Shown here: positions 8,791-17,227 of the stretch, piece after piece
Layout: each line of letters opens with the position of its first letter
How positions within the stretch are numbered: the stretch's first letter is position 1
Assembly (NCBI RefSeq): GCF_013373065.1
Contig: NZ_JABXIN010000007.1
Coordinates: 37,142-101,141 of the forward strand
Direction of reading: 5' to 3'
Length of the DNA: 64,000 nt
Source: Algoriphagus sp.
Lineage (GTDB): Bacteria; Bacteroidota; Bacteroidia; Cytophagales; Cyclobacteriaceae
Program-made: the position numbers and the translations under genes
The notes under the pieces: generated by a model
Seen by the model: only the letters and a program-made list of their open reading frames with translations
Told to the model about the DNA's origin: nothing
The model's database searches: none

Positions 8791-9678
8791 TTACGCCTCG
8801 GTTCCATCTTTTGATTTTTCGAGCATGCTGTTGTAAATAAAGGTCACCCCCAAAACCATCAACCCTGCAATCACTGCCAAGAGCACATTGAAATAGGGAG
8901 GAGCAGAGAGCGTCAAACGAAGGAAAATCGTCGCAAGCGCGAAGGAAGAATACCGGAAAAGATTCAGGTATTTAGCCGTGTAGCGTAAGGAAAACAGGAG
9001 GATAAACACATCGGCGAAGATGAGCAGGGTGTAGAACAGCTCCAGGCTATAATTGAAATGGTTGGTTTGGTAAGCAGTAAATAAATCATAAGCTCCCAGT
9101 CCAATAAAAGTCAACGTCAGGTAGATGGAGATGAGCTTCTTGATATTCGAAAAGCCACTTTGTTCTTCATAGTTTCCTGTGATTTGAATATGGCGTTGGG
9201 CGCGGTAAAATAGGCCTGTAATCAAAAAGAGTAGGATGGCTCCAAAGGCGTCGGAAACGATGGGGGCTAATTCCCAAAGGAAATCCATTCCCCAATTCAA
9301 TTCTCCCAAGTAGTGCCCAAACTCTTTAAAGGCATCCCGGAGAAGTAATAGGGAAATAATTTCAAATTGCTTGCCTACCGAATCGGCAACGGAATGGGGA
9401 ATCAAGAATATCAATCCAAGGATTTCAAAGATTAAAAGGACATTGAAAGCCAGTTCGATCGCAAAGAAAGAGGAAACCTGATGGAGGGGATTGGGGATAT
9501 TTAAATAGTTCAAGAGGCCAATAACGAGCCCCGCTACAAAAAATAAGACCACCAAATTACTGATCATTTTGCTGACACGGGGACTTTCCCAGTGTACATC
9601 CAGAATATCAAAAATCCGGATTTGCTGCTTAAAGAAATTCTTGATCAAGGGATTGAATTTGAAAGATTTAACCAACAA
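8791..9678 (-). CDS. Multi-pass membrane protein of unknown function
   Basis: 295 aa. I do not recognise the family. A polar N-terminal region with HWESPRVSKMI (about 29-39) is followed by six to seven hydrophobic segments. These include VVLFFVAGLVIGLL (about 43-56) and a last one near 262-282. It ends in a short charged cytoplasmic-type tail. There is no signal peptide of the cleaved type. It is 51 bp downstream of the next leftward gene, so the two may be cotranscribed, although that partner looks cytoplasmic. Confidence 0.7.
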   Translation of the reverse strand: MLVKSFKFNPLIKNFFKQQIRIFDILDVHWESPRVSKMISNLVVLFFVAGLVIGLLNYLNIPNPLHQVSSFFAIELAFNVLLIFEILGLIFLIPHSVADSVGKQFEIISLLLLRDAFKEFGHYLGELNWGMDFLWELAPIVSDAFGAILLFLITGLFYRAQRHIQITGNYEEQSGFSNIKKLISIYLTLTFIGLGAYDLFTAYQTNHFNYSLELFYTLLIFADVFILLFSLRYTAKYLNLFRYSSFALATIFLRLTLSAPPYFNVLLAVIAGLMVLGVTFIYNSMLEKSKDGTEA

Positions 9679-9729
9679 ATACGGTGATTGATTTCTCTTA
9701 TTTGGAGACCAAAGTCACCAAGGCGCGAT

Positions 9730-10152
9730 TCATTGATCTTTCGCCGAAAATTTCCTAGTTAGGCTTTTGATGAATTTTACGTTTCGAAAACGCAGGGCTG
9801 ACCAGTCTTCGCTGATGGAGATTTGTCGGACTGCTTCCATTTCTGCTTCCCCCAAGGCCTTCCATCCTTTGTCTCGGTTGATGGAAGCCTGATACCGTTT
9901 GGAACTTCCTTTAGGATAGGCAAACCAAAGCGTCTCATCGTTTTGGACTAGTGGTTTTATTTCTTCAAAAATCTTTCGAATAGTTGGCTCACCCTGGACA
10001 AAGCCAATCAAAAAATCAGGCTTTTCACTTTCTTTCGCTAAAAACCCCTGCTCTTCCCATTCCTTTTCGAGAAAGGAAAGTTCTTCTGGAAGGTTCCAAA
10101 TCCGAATTTTCTGACCTTCCCTGAAATTCATTTTTTTTAAAAGTGGTCCCAT
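9730..10152 (-). CDS. DUF3052-like conserved cytoplasmic protein
   Basis: 140 aa, with no signal peptide or membrane segment. The block LWFAYPKGSS...INRDKGW followed by SEDWSALRFR is what I associate with the DUF3052 family. No activity is known to me. M8 (10131) is an equally plausible start because the first residues MGPLLKK add nothing conserved. The start at 10152 touches the opposite-strand frame at 10151. The real start of that rightward gene is downstream, at 10214, leaving a small divergent promoter region. Confidence 0.65.
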   Translation of the reverse strand: MGPLLKKMNFREGQKIRIWNLPEELSFLEKEWEEQGFLAKESEKPDFLIGFVQGEPTIRKIFEEIKPLVQNDETLWFAYPKGSSKRYQASINRDKGWKALGEAEMEAVRQISISEDWSALRFRNVKFIKSLTRKFSAKDQ

Positions 10153-10213
10153 GTTTTTTGCTTTAAATTACCTGATTTCAATAAAAACCTGCCACATATC
10201 CCTAATTTTAAGG

Positions 10214-11086
10214 ATGCAAAAGATTTGGCTTACCTATTTGATAGCTATGGTGGCAACTGCTGTTTTTGCCCAAGAGGGAGAAAGTTCTAAGGTGCCTTTT
10301 CGAGCAGCTTGTCCAGTAGCTACTATTTCTAATCCCTTGTTGGAGGAGGTGAGTGGTTTGGCCTTCTCCCGGATTCACCCCAATCTGATTTACATGCATA
10401 CTGACAGTGGAGGTGAGGCGGCTGTTTATTTGTTGGATTCTCTAGGAAATGAATTGGGGAAATTGGAATTGGAGGGTGTAGAGAATCGGGATTGGGAGGA
10501 TATTGCTGTAGGGCCTGGACCCGATGGAAAGTCCTATGTGTATGTGGGAGAAATTGGTGATAATGCAGCGGTTCATAGAGAAATAGGAGTTTATCGTTTT
10601 CCTGAACCTGAAAAAATCCAATCTGCATCTATTTCGGTTGAATTAGCCAGATTGGAATATCCAAAAGGTGCTCGGGATGCTGAAACATTAATGGTTGATC
10701 CTTGGGACGGAACCTTGTATATCCTGTCCAAACGGGACTCAAAAAATTCTCTCTACAGTTTTAAAGCTTCGGCTTTTGATTCCCCTGATGTGACTGAGCT
10801 GGATTCTCATTTTAATTTGCCTTTCACCATGTCAACTGCCGGTGATATTTCTGCAGATGGCACACAGATTCTAATCAAAAATTACGAGTCTATCTTTTAC
10901 TGGGACCGTAAAGCTGGAGAATCTCTTTTGGACGCTTTACAAAAAGATCCCATTGAATTACCCTATACCCCCGAGCCCCAAGGCGAGGCGATTGGTTTTA
11001 GTCCACGAGGAAACTCCTTCTACACGATTTCTGAAAAACGATTTTCTATCACACCCGTTTTGTACACCTATCCTGCGAACGATTAA
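10214..11086 (+). CDS. Secreted beta-propeller-like protein
   Basis: 290 aa from ATG 10214. This start is chosen because it gives a clean signal peptide (MQKIWLTYLIAMVATAVFAQ) and upstream codons would spoil it. The mature part has repeated short strands typical of propeller folds, with blocks such as VSGLAF, WEDIAVG, DAETLMVDP and GEAIGFSP. This pattern resembles SdiA-regulated or esterase-like phytase propellers, but I cannot name the family firmly. The protein is probably periplasmic. The next gene starts 1 bp after its stop. Confidence 0.75.
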   Translation: MQKIWLTYLIAMVATAVFAQEGESSKVPFRAACPVATISNPLLEEVSGLAFSRIHPNLIYMHTDSGGEAAVYLLDSLGNELGKLELEGVENRDWEDIAVGPGPDGKSYVYVGEIGDNAAVHREIGVYRFPEPEKIQSASISVELARLEYPKGARDAETLMVDPWDGTLYILSKRDSKNSLYSFKASAFDSPDVTELDSHFNLPFTMSTAGDISADGTQILIKNYESIFYWDRKAGESLLDALQKDPIELPYTPEPQGEAIGFSPRGNSFYTISEKRFSITPVLYTYPAND

Positions 11087-11087
11087 T

Positions 11088-12017
11088 ATGCAAACGACCT
11101 CTACGATATTGATGGTTCGACCCGCCCATTTTGGATTCAATCCAGATACGGCGGCCAATAATATTTATCAGCAGCAGGACGAACGGCCTTCTCAGGTCAT
11201 TCGCTTTTTGGCAAGACAGGAATTTGATGGTTTTGTAGCCTTACTTCGGGATCAAAGGGTTGAAGTCCTGGTCGTCGATGATACGGAGCAACCATTGAAA
11301 ACCGATGCGATTTTCCCGAATAACTGGTTTTCTACCCATCCGGATGGGCGATTGATTTTGTATCCCATGTTTTCTCCGAATCGGCGTCTGGAGCGTAGGA
11401 AAGATATTGTTGAACAGCTCATGAATACAGGTTTCCAAGTTCAGGAAATTATTGATTTGAGTTTCTTTGAGCAGGATGGTCAATTTCTAGAAGGTACTGG
11501 AAGTATGGTGATGGATCATGATTCAAAGGTGATTTATGCTTGCTATTCCGAACGAACCCATCCCGTTCCCTTGGATTACCTTTCTAAAATTTTGGGATAT
11601 CAAGTAATTGCTTTTAAAGCTGAGCAGGAAGTGGAGGGAAAATCAATTCCAATCTACCATACCAATGTGATGATGCATGTGGGGACAGAATTTGCGGTAG
11701 TTTGTTTGGAAAGTATAGTCCGTGCTTCGGATCGGCAAAAAGTCCAAGAAAGCCTAACCAATTCTGGCAAGAAAATAATTCCGATTACTGCCAAACAGAA
11801 ATTTCATTTTGCCGGAAATATGCTAGAAGTAAGGAATGATGGCGGAGAAAAATTCACCGTGATGTCACAGGCTGCATATGACTCTCTTAATGCCGGGCAA
11901 ATTCAAATGATTGAAAAACATACCACCATCATCAGCCCACAAATCCCAACAATAGAAAAGATAGGTGGAGGCTCAGCAAGATGCATGCTTGCTGAGATAT
12001 TTTTGCCGAGAAGTTAA
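11088..12017 (+). CDS. ctlX: CtlX-like amidinotransferase-fold hydrolase
   Basis: 309 aa from ATG 11088, which lies one base after the previous stop. It shows the guanidine-modifying (amidinotransferase/deiminase) fold: FPNNWFSTH near residue 78, EGTGSMV near 138, YHTNVMM near 187, and a late GGSARCM with the candidate catalytic Cys near 300. These are the blocks of the CtlX family, named for citrulline utilisation in Francisella. The likely reaction is hydrolysis of a citrulline- or arginine-type substrate, but the substrate is inferred from the family name only. No arginine-pathway genes lie nearby. Confidence 0.8.
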   Translation: MQTTSTILMVRPAHFGFNPDTAANNIYQQQDERPSQVIRFLARQEFDGFVALLRDQRVEVLVVDDTEQPLKTDAIFPNNWFSTHPDGRLILYPMFSPNRRLERRKDIVEQLMNTGFQVQEIIDLSFFEQDGQFLEGTGSMVMDHDSKVIYACYSERTHPVPLDYLSKILGYQVIAFKAEQEVEGKSIPIYHTNVMMHVGTEFAVVCLESIVRASDRQKVQESLTNSGKKIIPITAKQKFHFAGNMLEVRNDGGEKFTVMSQAAYDSLNAGQIQMIEKHTTIISPQIPTIEKIGGGSARCMLAEIFLPRS

Positions 12018-12058
12018 TATTGCGATTCCATTTTTAGTGAACTTCACTGCTGACTGCC

Positions 12059-12082
12059 CACGTGAGTGTCTTCACTCACGTG
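12059..12082 (+). repeat. REP-like palindrome 1
   Basis: Perfect 10-bp inverted repeat CACGTGAGTG/CACTCACGTG with a TCTT loop, downstream of the ctlX-like gene. It is one of four related hairpins around the transposase at 12389-12910. Confidence 0.85.
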
Positions 12083-12136
12083 AAATTTAAACCTAAATCT
12101 AACTTGGTTCTTTGGTTTATATTGCCTGGGCTTCCC

Positions 12137-12291
12137 AATAATTGATTCTAAAAGTTTAATTGGCAAATTACCTGGCCCACGTGTGTGTCTTCACACACGC
12201 GAAATTTTATTCCTAATTTACCTATACCCTTAATAGTATATTTTACAAGAATTTACCAATTATTGATCCTAAAAGTTTAATTGATAAATTG
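12137..12291 (+). repeat. Imperfect 34-bp direct repeat upstream of the RAYT gene
   Basis: 12137-12170 and 12258-12291 share most bases, including the common core CTAAAAGTTTAATTG. The second copy lies about 100 bp before the transposase start. Together with the hairpins they suggest duplicated REP-unit flanks. Confidence 0.65.
12178..12201 (+). repeat. REP-like palindrome 2
   Basis: CACGTGTGTG, TCTT loop, CACACACGCG. Compared with palindrome 1, the A at stem position 7 has become T and its partner T has become A, so the pair is preserved. One mismatch lies near the base of the stem. Confidence 0.8.
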
Positions 12292-12388
12292 TATCGAAGA
12301 TTTCTTCATTAAGCTTAATGATAACTGAAATGCCTTGGCATCGAATTTATATTATTCGTTTTGGCTTACATCTAAAGCTTTTAATTCG

Positions 12389-12910
12389 ATGGAACTACAA
12401 AAGGTCTATTTTTTCACCGCTACAATTAAAAGTTGGGTCCCTTTACTTGATAGGAAGGGATTTAAAGAAATTTTAGTTGAAAGTCTGAATTTTTTGTCAA
12501 AAAAGGATTTGATAAGGATTTATGGGTTTGTTTTTATGCCAAATCACATTCATTTGATATTAGAGAATATTGAGATGAATGGAAAGGAGATGCCTCATGC
12601 AAGCTTCCTAAAGTTCACTTCCCATCAGTTTTTAAGTAAGCTTAGGGATACTGATCCACATGCGTTAAAGATTTTCAGAGTCAGTGAATCAAATAAATCA
12701 CATTCCTTTTGGCAAAGAGATTCATTGGCAATAGAGTTGTTTTCTGAAGATGTGGCAATTCAAAAGCTAAATTATATTCACAACAATCCGTGTCAAGGAA
12801 AATGGATGCTTGCGGCCGATCCGGTCGACTACTATTTCTCTTCCTACAAATATTACGAATCAGGAATTGACCGATTTGGATTCTTAAACCATTTGGGAGA
12901 ACGGTTTTAG
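12389..12910 (+). CDS. REP-associated tyrosine transposase (RAYT, Y1_Tnp family)
   Basis: 173 aa from ATG 12389. This start is chosen because the family begins with a short strand like KVYFFTATI-x-W, and upstream codons add an unrelated leader. The HUH metal site is HIH (53-55, in MPNHIHLIL) and the catalytic Tyr is Y129 in NYIHNNP. RAYTs are single-copy, domesticated relatives of IS200/IS605 transposases. They nick and spread REP palindromes. Two such hairpins lie on each side of the gene, so it probably acts on these in cis and on others elsewhere in the genome. The frame is intact. Confidence 0.9.
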   Translation: MELQKVYFFTATIKSWVPLLDRKGFKEILVESLNFLSKKDLIRIYGFVFMPNHIHLILENIEMNGKEMPHASFLKFTSHQFLSKLRDTDPHALKIFRVSESNKSHSFWQRDSLAIELFSEDVAIQKLNYIHNNPCQGKWMLAADPVDYYFSSYKYYESGIDRFGFLNHLGERF

Positions 12911-12957
12911 AGGTTTATCAGATTAAGAAAAAAAGCAATAGTGTTTTATTAAAAAGT

Positions 12958-12981
12958 GCTGTGAGTGGAGACACTCACAGC
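12958..12981 (-). repeat. REP-like palindrome 3 (opposite orientation)
   Basis: Perfect 10-bp inverted repeat GCTGTGAGTG/CACTCACAGC with a GAGA loop. The purine loop, against TCTT in the others, suggests the unit is inverted. Paired with palindrome 4 it gives a BIME-like head-to-head arrangement. Confidence 0.8.
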
Positions 12982-12997
12982 GGCGATGGCCATTGCC

Positions 12998-13020
12998 CAC
13001 GTGAGTGTCTTCACTCACGT
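12998..13020 (+). repeat. REP-like palindrome 4
   Basis: CACGTGAGTG, TCTT loop, CACTCACGT: same sequence as palindrome 1 except for the last base. It lies 58 bp past the purB stop on the other strand and could also act as its 3' transcript end. Confidence 0.85.
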
Positions 13021-13077
13021 TTATTAATCCTTGACGTAAGCTAATTGCCAACTGAATACTGCCTTCTGCTGACTGAA

Positions 13078-14421
13078 TTAAATTCCGGTGTAATTAAAAG
13101 GTGAAATAGCTTTCAGCTCAGCCTTTATTTCATCAGAAACAGCTAATCCATCAATGAAGCGTGCAATGGAATGTTGGGTGATTTTTTCATTGGTTCGGGT
13201 AAGGTCTTTCAAAGCCTCATAGGGTTTAGGAAAGCCTTCTCTTCGCAAAATCGTCTGAATAGCCTCGGCGACTACTGCCCAATTTTCTTCCAAATCCGAT
13301 TGAATTGCTGCTTCGTTAAGTTCAAGTTTACCCAATCCTTTTTTCAAAGATTCCAAAGAAATTAACATATGAGCCAAGGGTACACCAATCACACGTAGGA
13401 CTGTGCTGTCGGTCAAATCCCGTTGTAATCTCGAAATCGGAAGTTTTGCAGAAAGGTGTTCAAACAGAGCATTGGCAATCCCGAGATTTCCTTCTGCATT
13501 TTCAAAATCAATTGGATTGACTTTATGAGGCATAGCCGAGGAACCTACCTCACCTGCTTTGATTTTTTGCTTGAAATAATTCATCGATACATACTGCCAG
13601 ACGTCTTTTGAAAAGTCCAACAAGATGGTATTAATTCGCTTCAGACAGTCAAAAAGTGCCGCTAAATTATCGTAATGCTCAATCTGAGTAGTCGGGAAAG
13701 AACGGGTAAGCCCCAAATAATGGTTTACAAAGTGCTCGGCAAAGTCATTCCAAGGTTGTTTAGGATAGGCAACTTTATGAGCATTCATATTTCCAGTTGC
13801 TCCTCCAAACTTGGCCGAGTAGGGGATTCCTTCTAATTGCTCCAACTGCTTTTCAATCCGCGTGATGAAGACTTGGATTTCTTTTCCAAGTCGCGTTGGA
13901 GATGCGGGTTGGCCATGCGTTTTGGCCAGCATCGGGATAGTTTCCCAAGCTTTTGCCTGTTCCCGTAGTTTATTTAAAACTTGGTTTAATTGCGGGAGGA
14001 TTACCTTTTCCAAGCCCTCTTTCAACATGAGCGGAGTCGCTGTATTATTAATGTCTTGCGAGGTTAGTCCGAAGTGGATGAATTCCTTGTATTGCTCCTG
14101 ACCTAATTCATCGAATTTTTCCTTTAAGAAATATTCTACTGCCTTGACGTCATGGTTGGTGATTTTCTCTGTCTCCTTGATGGATTGGGCATCTTCGAGA
14201 GAAAAGTTCTTTACGATGTTTCGCAGAGCTGAAAAAAGATCGGTATCGAAATCCGCTAACTGAGGAAGTGGTAATTCGCACAGGGCAATGAAATATTCGA
14301 CTTCTACGTGAACCCGATATTTAATCAAGGCAAATTCTGAAAAATAAGCTCTTAAAGGTTCGGTTTTGGAGGCGTATCGGCCATCAACCGAACTCACCGC
14401 TGTCAAGGCATTGAATTCCAT
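13078..14421 (-). CDS. purB: Adenylosuccinate lyase
   Basis: 447 aa, normal length for PurB. It cleaves SAICAR and adenylosuccinate to release fumarate in purine synthesis, in the cytoplasm. Fumarate-lyase superfamily signatures are seen in order: TSQD (120-123), THGQPASPT with the general-acid His169 (168-176), and the flexible catalytic loop GSSAMPHKVNP (293-303). It is a single gene with no purine neighbours. Divergent from the reductase gene at 14624 with a 202-bp shared promoter region. Confidence 0.97.
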   Translation of the reverse strand: MEFNALTAVSSVDGRYASKTEPLRAYFSEFALIKYRVHVEVEYFIALCELPLPQLADFDTDLFSALRNIVKNFSLEDAQSIKETEKITNHDVKAVEYFLKEKFDELGQEQYKEFIHFGLTSQDINNTATPLMLKEGLEKVILPQLNQVLNKLREQAKAWETIPMLAKTHGQPASPTRLGKEIQVFITRIEKQLEQLEGIPYSAKFGGATGNMNAHKVAYPKQPWNDFAEHFVNHYLGLTRSFPTTQIEHYDNLAALFDCLKRINTILLDFSKDVWQYVSMNYFKQKIKAGEVGSSAMPHKVNPIDFENAEGNLGIANALFEHLSAKLPISRLQRDLTDSTVLRVIGVPLAHMLISLESLKKGLGKLELNEAAIQSDLEENWAVVAEAIQTILRREGFPKPYEALKDLTRTNEKITQHSIARFIDGLAVSDEIKAELKAISPFNYTGI

Positions 14422-14592
14422 GGTGGATTTTATTGGGTACAGATAGATTAATTCTGCTGCAATTTAGTGGATAGCCAGAAAAAATGCCTTTCACCCTGAA
14501 TAATTCTGCTTCGAAGTCAAACTTCATTCGACTTTTTGTGGTTTGCATTTATGAAAAGCTACAATCACTAGCCGATTTCTCAATTGGCTCCG

Positions 14593-14600
14593 TATTTTTG
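14593..14600 (+). promoter_or_regulatory. Bacteroidota-type -7 box upstream of the reductase gene
   Basis: TATTTTTG fits TANNTTTG. It places transcription start near 14606, 18 bp before the ATG at 14624. No clear -33 TTTG is seen at the right distance. Confidence 0.4.
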
Positions 14601-14623
14601 CACCCAAAATTGTCCCAAAAGAC

Positions 14624-15727
14624 ATGTTTAACTTATTCAAAAAGAAAAAGACAGATTCCAAGAAATCGAATTTCCTTCCTTTAAAAGTGAGAGAGGTAGT
14701 TCGTGAAACAGCAGATACCGTTAGTATTTACTTCGAGCAACCCGAGCCTTTCTTGGAATACAAGGCAGGTCAATTCCTTACTTTAGTGATGGATTTTGAT
14801 GGGAAAGAGCAACGACGTTCCTATAGTCTTTGCACTTCACCTTTCGTGGATCCTTTTCCAGGAATTGCTGTAAAGCGAGTGGAAGGTGGTCTTTTTTCCA
14901 ATTATTTAAATGATCAGGTTTTCCCCGGAAAAACCATCAATGTCCTAGCTCCTTTAGGAAATTTTACTACTGATTTTCATTCGGCTAATCAGCGGCACTT
15001 TATTTTAGTTGCAGGAGGAAGTGGAATTACTCCGATGATGGGCATTATCAAATCGGTTTTGGTAAATGAACCTCAATCCATCATCACCCTTATTTACAGT
15101 AGCAGAAACGAGGAACAAATAATTTTCAAGAAACAACTTGATCAATTACAACTTGCCAATCCCGATCGCTTGAAAATTGAACATGTTCTAAGCCAACCTA
15201 GCGAAAGCTGGCAGGGAAGTAAAGGGCGATTGAATAAGGAAAAGTTTCATGATCTGGTAGCAAATGCAGAATATGAGCAACGCTATGAAGAAATTTACTT
15301 TTTATGCGGTCCGGAAGGGATTATGGATACAGCCGAATCGGTCCTAGAAGAAATTGGCGTTGAAAAGGAACGGATCCATCGGGAATCTTTCTTCTCCGCT
15401 GCCGCTGAACAAGCAAAGGCTGATGCGCGAGCAGGAATCACTGATGGGCTTTTGACCCGAGATGTTAAGATTACCTTGGAGGGGGAAACGCATATGGTAA
15501 CAGTGTCCCCGGATATGACGATTTTGGAAGCTGGATTGGAAGCTGGATTGGATATGCCTTACAGTTGCCAAAGTGGCCTATGTACTGCTTGCCGTGGAAG
15601 ATTAACCAACGGAAAAGTTAAGATGGATGAGGATGCTGGGTTGAGTCAAAAAGAAATTGAGCAAGGGTACATCTTATGTTGTTCTTCCCGCGCTATAAGT
15701 GAAGAAATTGCCATTACCATTGAATAA
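14624..15727 (+). CDS. Ferredoxin-NADP reductase-type flavoprotein with C-terminal 2Fe-2S domain (PaaE/HmpX-like)
   Basis: 367 aa. The FAD-binding motif RRSYSLC is at 64-70, the NAD(P)-binding GGSGITPM at 131-138 and CGPEG near 228-232. A plant-type ferredoxin domain (about 277-367) follows, with cluster ligands C315, C320, C323 and C352 or C353. This is the FNR-then-ferredoxin order of phenylacetyl-CoA epoxidase reductase PaaE and related oxygenase reductases. Role: moving electrons from NAD(P)H to an oxygenase or a soluble acceptor. No oxygenase is nearby, so the partner is unknown. A 12-bp tandem duplication codes EAGLEAGLD at 302-310. Confidence 0.88.
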   Translation: MFNLFKKKKTDSKKSNFLPLKVREVVRETADTVSIYFEQPEPFLEYKAGQFLTLVMDFDGKEQRRSYSLCTSPFVDPFPGIAVKRVEGGLFSNYLNDQVFPGKTINVLAPLGNFTTDFHSANQRHFILVAGGSGITPMMGIIKSVLVNEPQSIITLIYSSRNEEQIIFKKQLDQLQLANPDRLKIEHVLSQPSESWQGSKGRLNKEKFHDLVANAEYEQRYEEIYFLCGPEGIMDTAESVLEEIGVEKERIHRESFFSAAAEQAKADARAGITDGLLTRDVKITLEGETHMVTVSPDMTILEAGLEAGLDMPYSCQSGLCTACRGRLTNGKVKMDEDAGLSQKEIEQGYILCCSSRAISEEIAITIE

Positions 15728-16220
15728 GGAAATAAATAGTACAAGACTTAAAAAGCATTATCGAAGTCAGGAAGTGACTTTGCTAGTGTTGATGATACTG
15801 GCCTTGCCCTTATTTGGCGTGGTGTATCTTTACTATAATTCTGGAAATCTACACTGGAACCTGCCTGAAATCCCTGATTTCTTCAAGGGCTTATTGGCTG
15901 GTTTGGGTTATGGGGTATTGATGGGGCAATATTTCATTTTTCGAGATACTTTGAAAAAAGCCCGCCAAGAGGAAGACTTCGAAGAGAAAATCATTTTCTT
16001 TTTGGACGCCTCCAAAAAGCGATTTTTCTATTTGTTTGGGATTTCCTTAATCAGTACCGTTGGCTTGTTGTTTTATCAAACTGCCTGGTTTATCATTTTA
16101 TTTGCCCTGACCTTGGTTTTCTTTTCTTTGGCCAAGGTATCACCGGAGCGAACCAAGCGATTATTACGCTTGTCCAAAGAGGAGGGTGAAATTTTACGTT
16201 TGATTTCTCGACCTGACTAA
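15699..16220 (+). CDS. Small integral membrane protein of unknown function
   Basis: About 173 aa with four hydrophobic stretches: VTLLVLMILALPLFGVVYLY near 26-45, a weaker one near 62-82, then two near 110-145. The charged C-terminal tail is KEEGEILRLISRPD. It overlaps the end of the reductase gene by 29 bp. The annotated first codon is uncertain, and a start a few codons later would reduce the overlap. It is probably cotranscribed with the reductase. No family recognised. Confidence 0.65.
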   Translation: MKKLPLPLNKEINSTRLKKHYRSQEVTLLVLMILALPLFGVVYLYYNSGNLHWNLPEIPDFFKGLLAGLGYGVLMGQYFIFRDTLKKARQEEDFEEKIIFFLDASKKRFFYLFGISLISTVGLLFYQTAWFIILFALTLVFFSLAKVSPERTKRLLRLSKEEGEILRLISRPD

Positions 16221-16230
16221 TTGAATGAAT

Positions 16231-16269
16231 AAAAAAAGCCCTTTCGAAGATTTTCCTCGAAAGGGCTTT
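16231..16269. terminator. Bidirectional terminator between convergent genes
   Basis: A perfect 13-bp stem AAAGCCCTTTCGA/TCGAAAGGGCTTT with a 9-nt loop. An A-run on the left serves as a strong U-tract for the leftward DUF4097 operon. Confidence 0.9.
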
Positions 16270-16287
16270 GGATATAAACTAGTTGGT

Positions 16288-17217
16288 TTAGTTTTCTATC
16301 GAAATACTTCCAGAAGTAATTCTACCCTTGATCCAGGTATCTGATCCATTGTCTATTTCCAGGTTTTTGGAAGATCTTCTATCTCCAACAGTTAAGTTTC
16401 CAGAAGAGGAGCTAAGATTGAAGTTGAAGTCGCTCAGATCAGAATAAGTTTGAATTCGGAAGTTTCCAGAGGAACCTGAAAAACTTGTATTGGGTCCTAA
16501 TCCAACCTCTTCAGCTCTAATTGAACCTGAGGTGAATTTCAAGGTTCCCAATTGACCGATATTTTCCAAAACAGCTCTTCCAGATGTGAATTCTACTGAT
16601 AGTTCCCCATCAATTTGGGAAGCATCCAATGAACCACTGGTAGACTTGTAGTCAACATCTCCAGACACTTGATTGATTTCTCCGTTTCCAGAGGTTAGAG
16701 ATGCTGTTACATTTCCAGCCACGTCGCTTACTATCAAACGCCCTGAGGTAGCTCCTATTGTCAAATCACCATCAATGCCTTCTGCAGTGATTCTTCCTGA
16801 GGTGACTTTCATGTAGGTTTCTTCGGATGCTACATTTCGGACAGTGGTATTTCCGGAACTGTTTCTGAAGGTGATCTCGATGGATTCAGGTCCTTTGATT
16901 TTAATGAACCCTTTATTTTGAGAGTTACTCCAGGTCATGTTTCTGGATTTGCGCTCATATTTGATTTTTAATACATCTCCGACGGTTACAAAGACAATGT
17001 CTTGGTCTTCATCATTGGAGGCCAAATAGGCTTCCACTTGCACATCGGCTCCAGATCCGCCTTCATAGGATACATCCAACCATCCCCCTTCGACTTCGAG
17101 TCGATTGATGCCTGGATAGGATTTATTGACGTCGACCAGTACATTCTGTGCAAAGGCAATCGTGGCCAAAAAGATAAAGGAGAGGCCGAGGGTAAGTGTT
17201 TTTAGTGTTGTTTTCAT
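16288..17217 (-). CDS. Secreted DUF4097-type beta-helix protein
   Basis: 309 aa. The signal peptide ends in IAFAQN near residue 24. The mature part is a long series of short strands carrying TSG/SSG turns (SGNTTV, TSGRIT, TSGRLI, TSGNGE and so on), the hallmark of the DUF4097/DUF2807 putative adhesin family, which folds as a beta-helix. Exported location, function unknown. It is the last gene of the leftward sigma-factor operon, 10 bp after the barrel gene, so its expression is likely tied to that sigma factor. Family members are often found next to ECF or PspC-type envelope-stress genes. Confidence 0.85.
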   Translation of the reverse strand: MKTTLKTLTLGLSFIFLATIAFAQNVLVDVNKSYPGINRLEVEGGWLDVSYEGGSGADVQVEAYLASNDEDQDIVFVTVGDVLKIKYERKSRNMTWSNSQNKGFIKIKGPESIEITFRNSSGNTTVRNVASEETYMKVTSGRITAEGIDGDLTIGATSGRLIVSDVAGNVTASLTSGNGEINQVSGDVDYKSTSGSLDASQIDGELSVEFTSGRAVLENIGQLGTLKFTSGSIRAEEVGLGPNTSFSGSSGNFRIQTYSDLSDFNFNLSSSSGNLTVGDRRSSKNLEIDNGSDTWIKGRITSGSISIEN

Positions 17218-17227
17218 AGTGTGTTTT

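Noticed and set aside
10953..11087. A longer start for the CtlX-like gene
   Set aside because: It would overlap the preceding gene by more than 130 bp and add a non-conserved leader. ATG 11088 fits directly after the previous stop.
12059..13020. Regularly repeated hairpins suggesting a CRISPR array
   Set aside because: Only four units, uneven spacing, a gene in between, and true palindromes rather than direct repeats with spacers. REP units explain them.
15527..15552. Tandem 12-bp duplication in the reductase gene
   Set aside because: It only codes a small repeated EAGL stretch at the ferredoxin domain entry and keeps the frame. No sign of switching.
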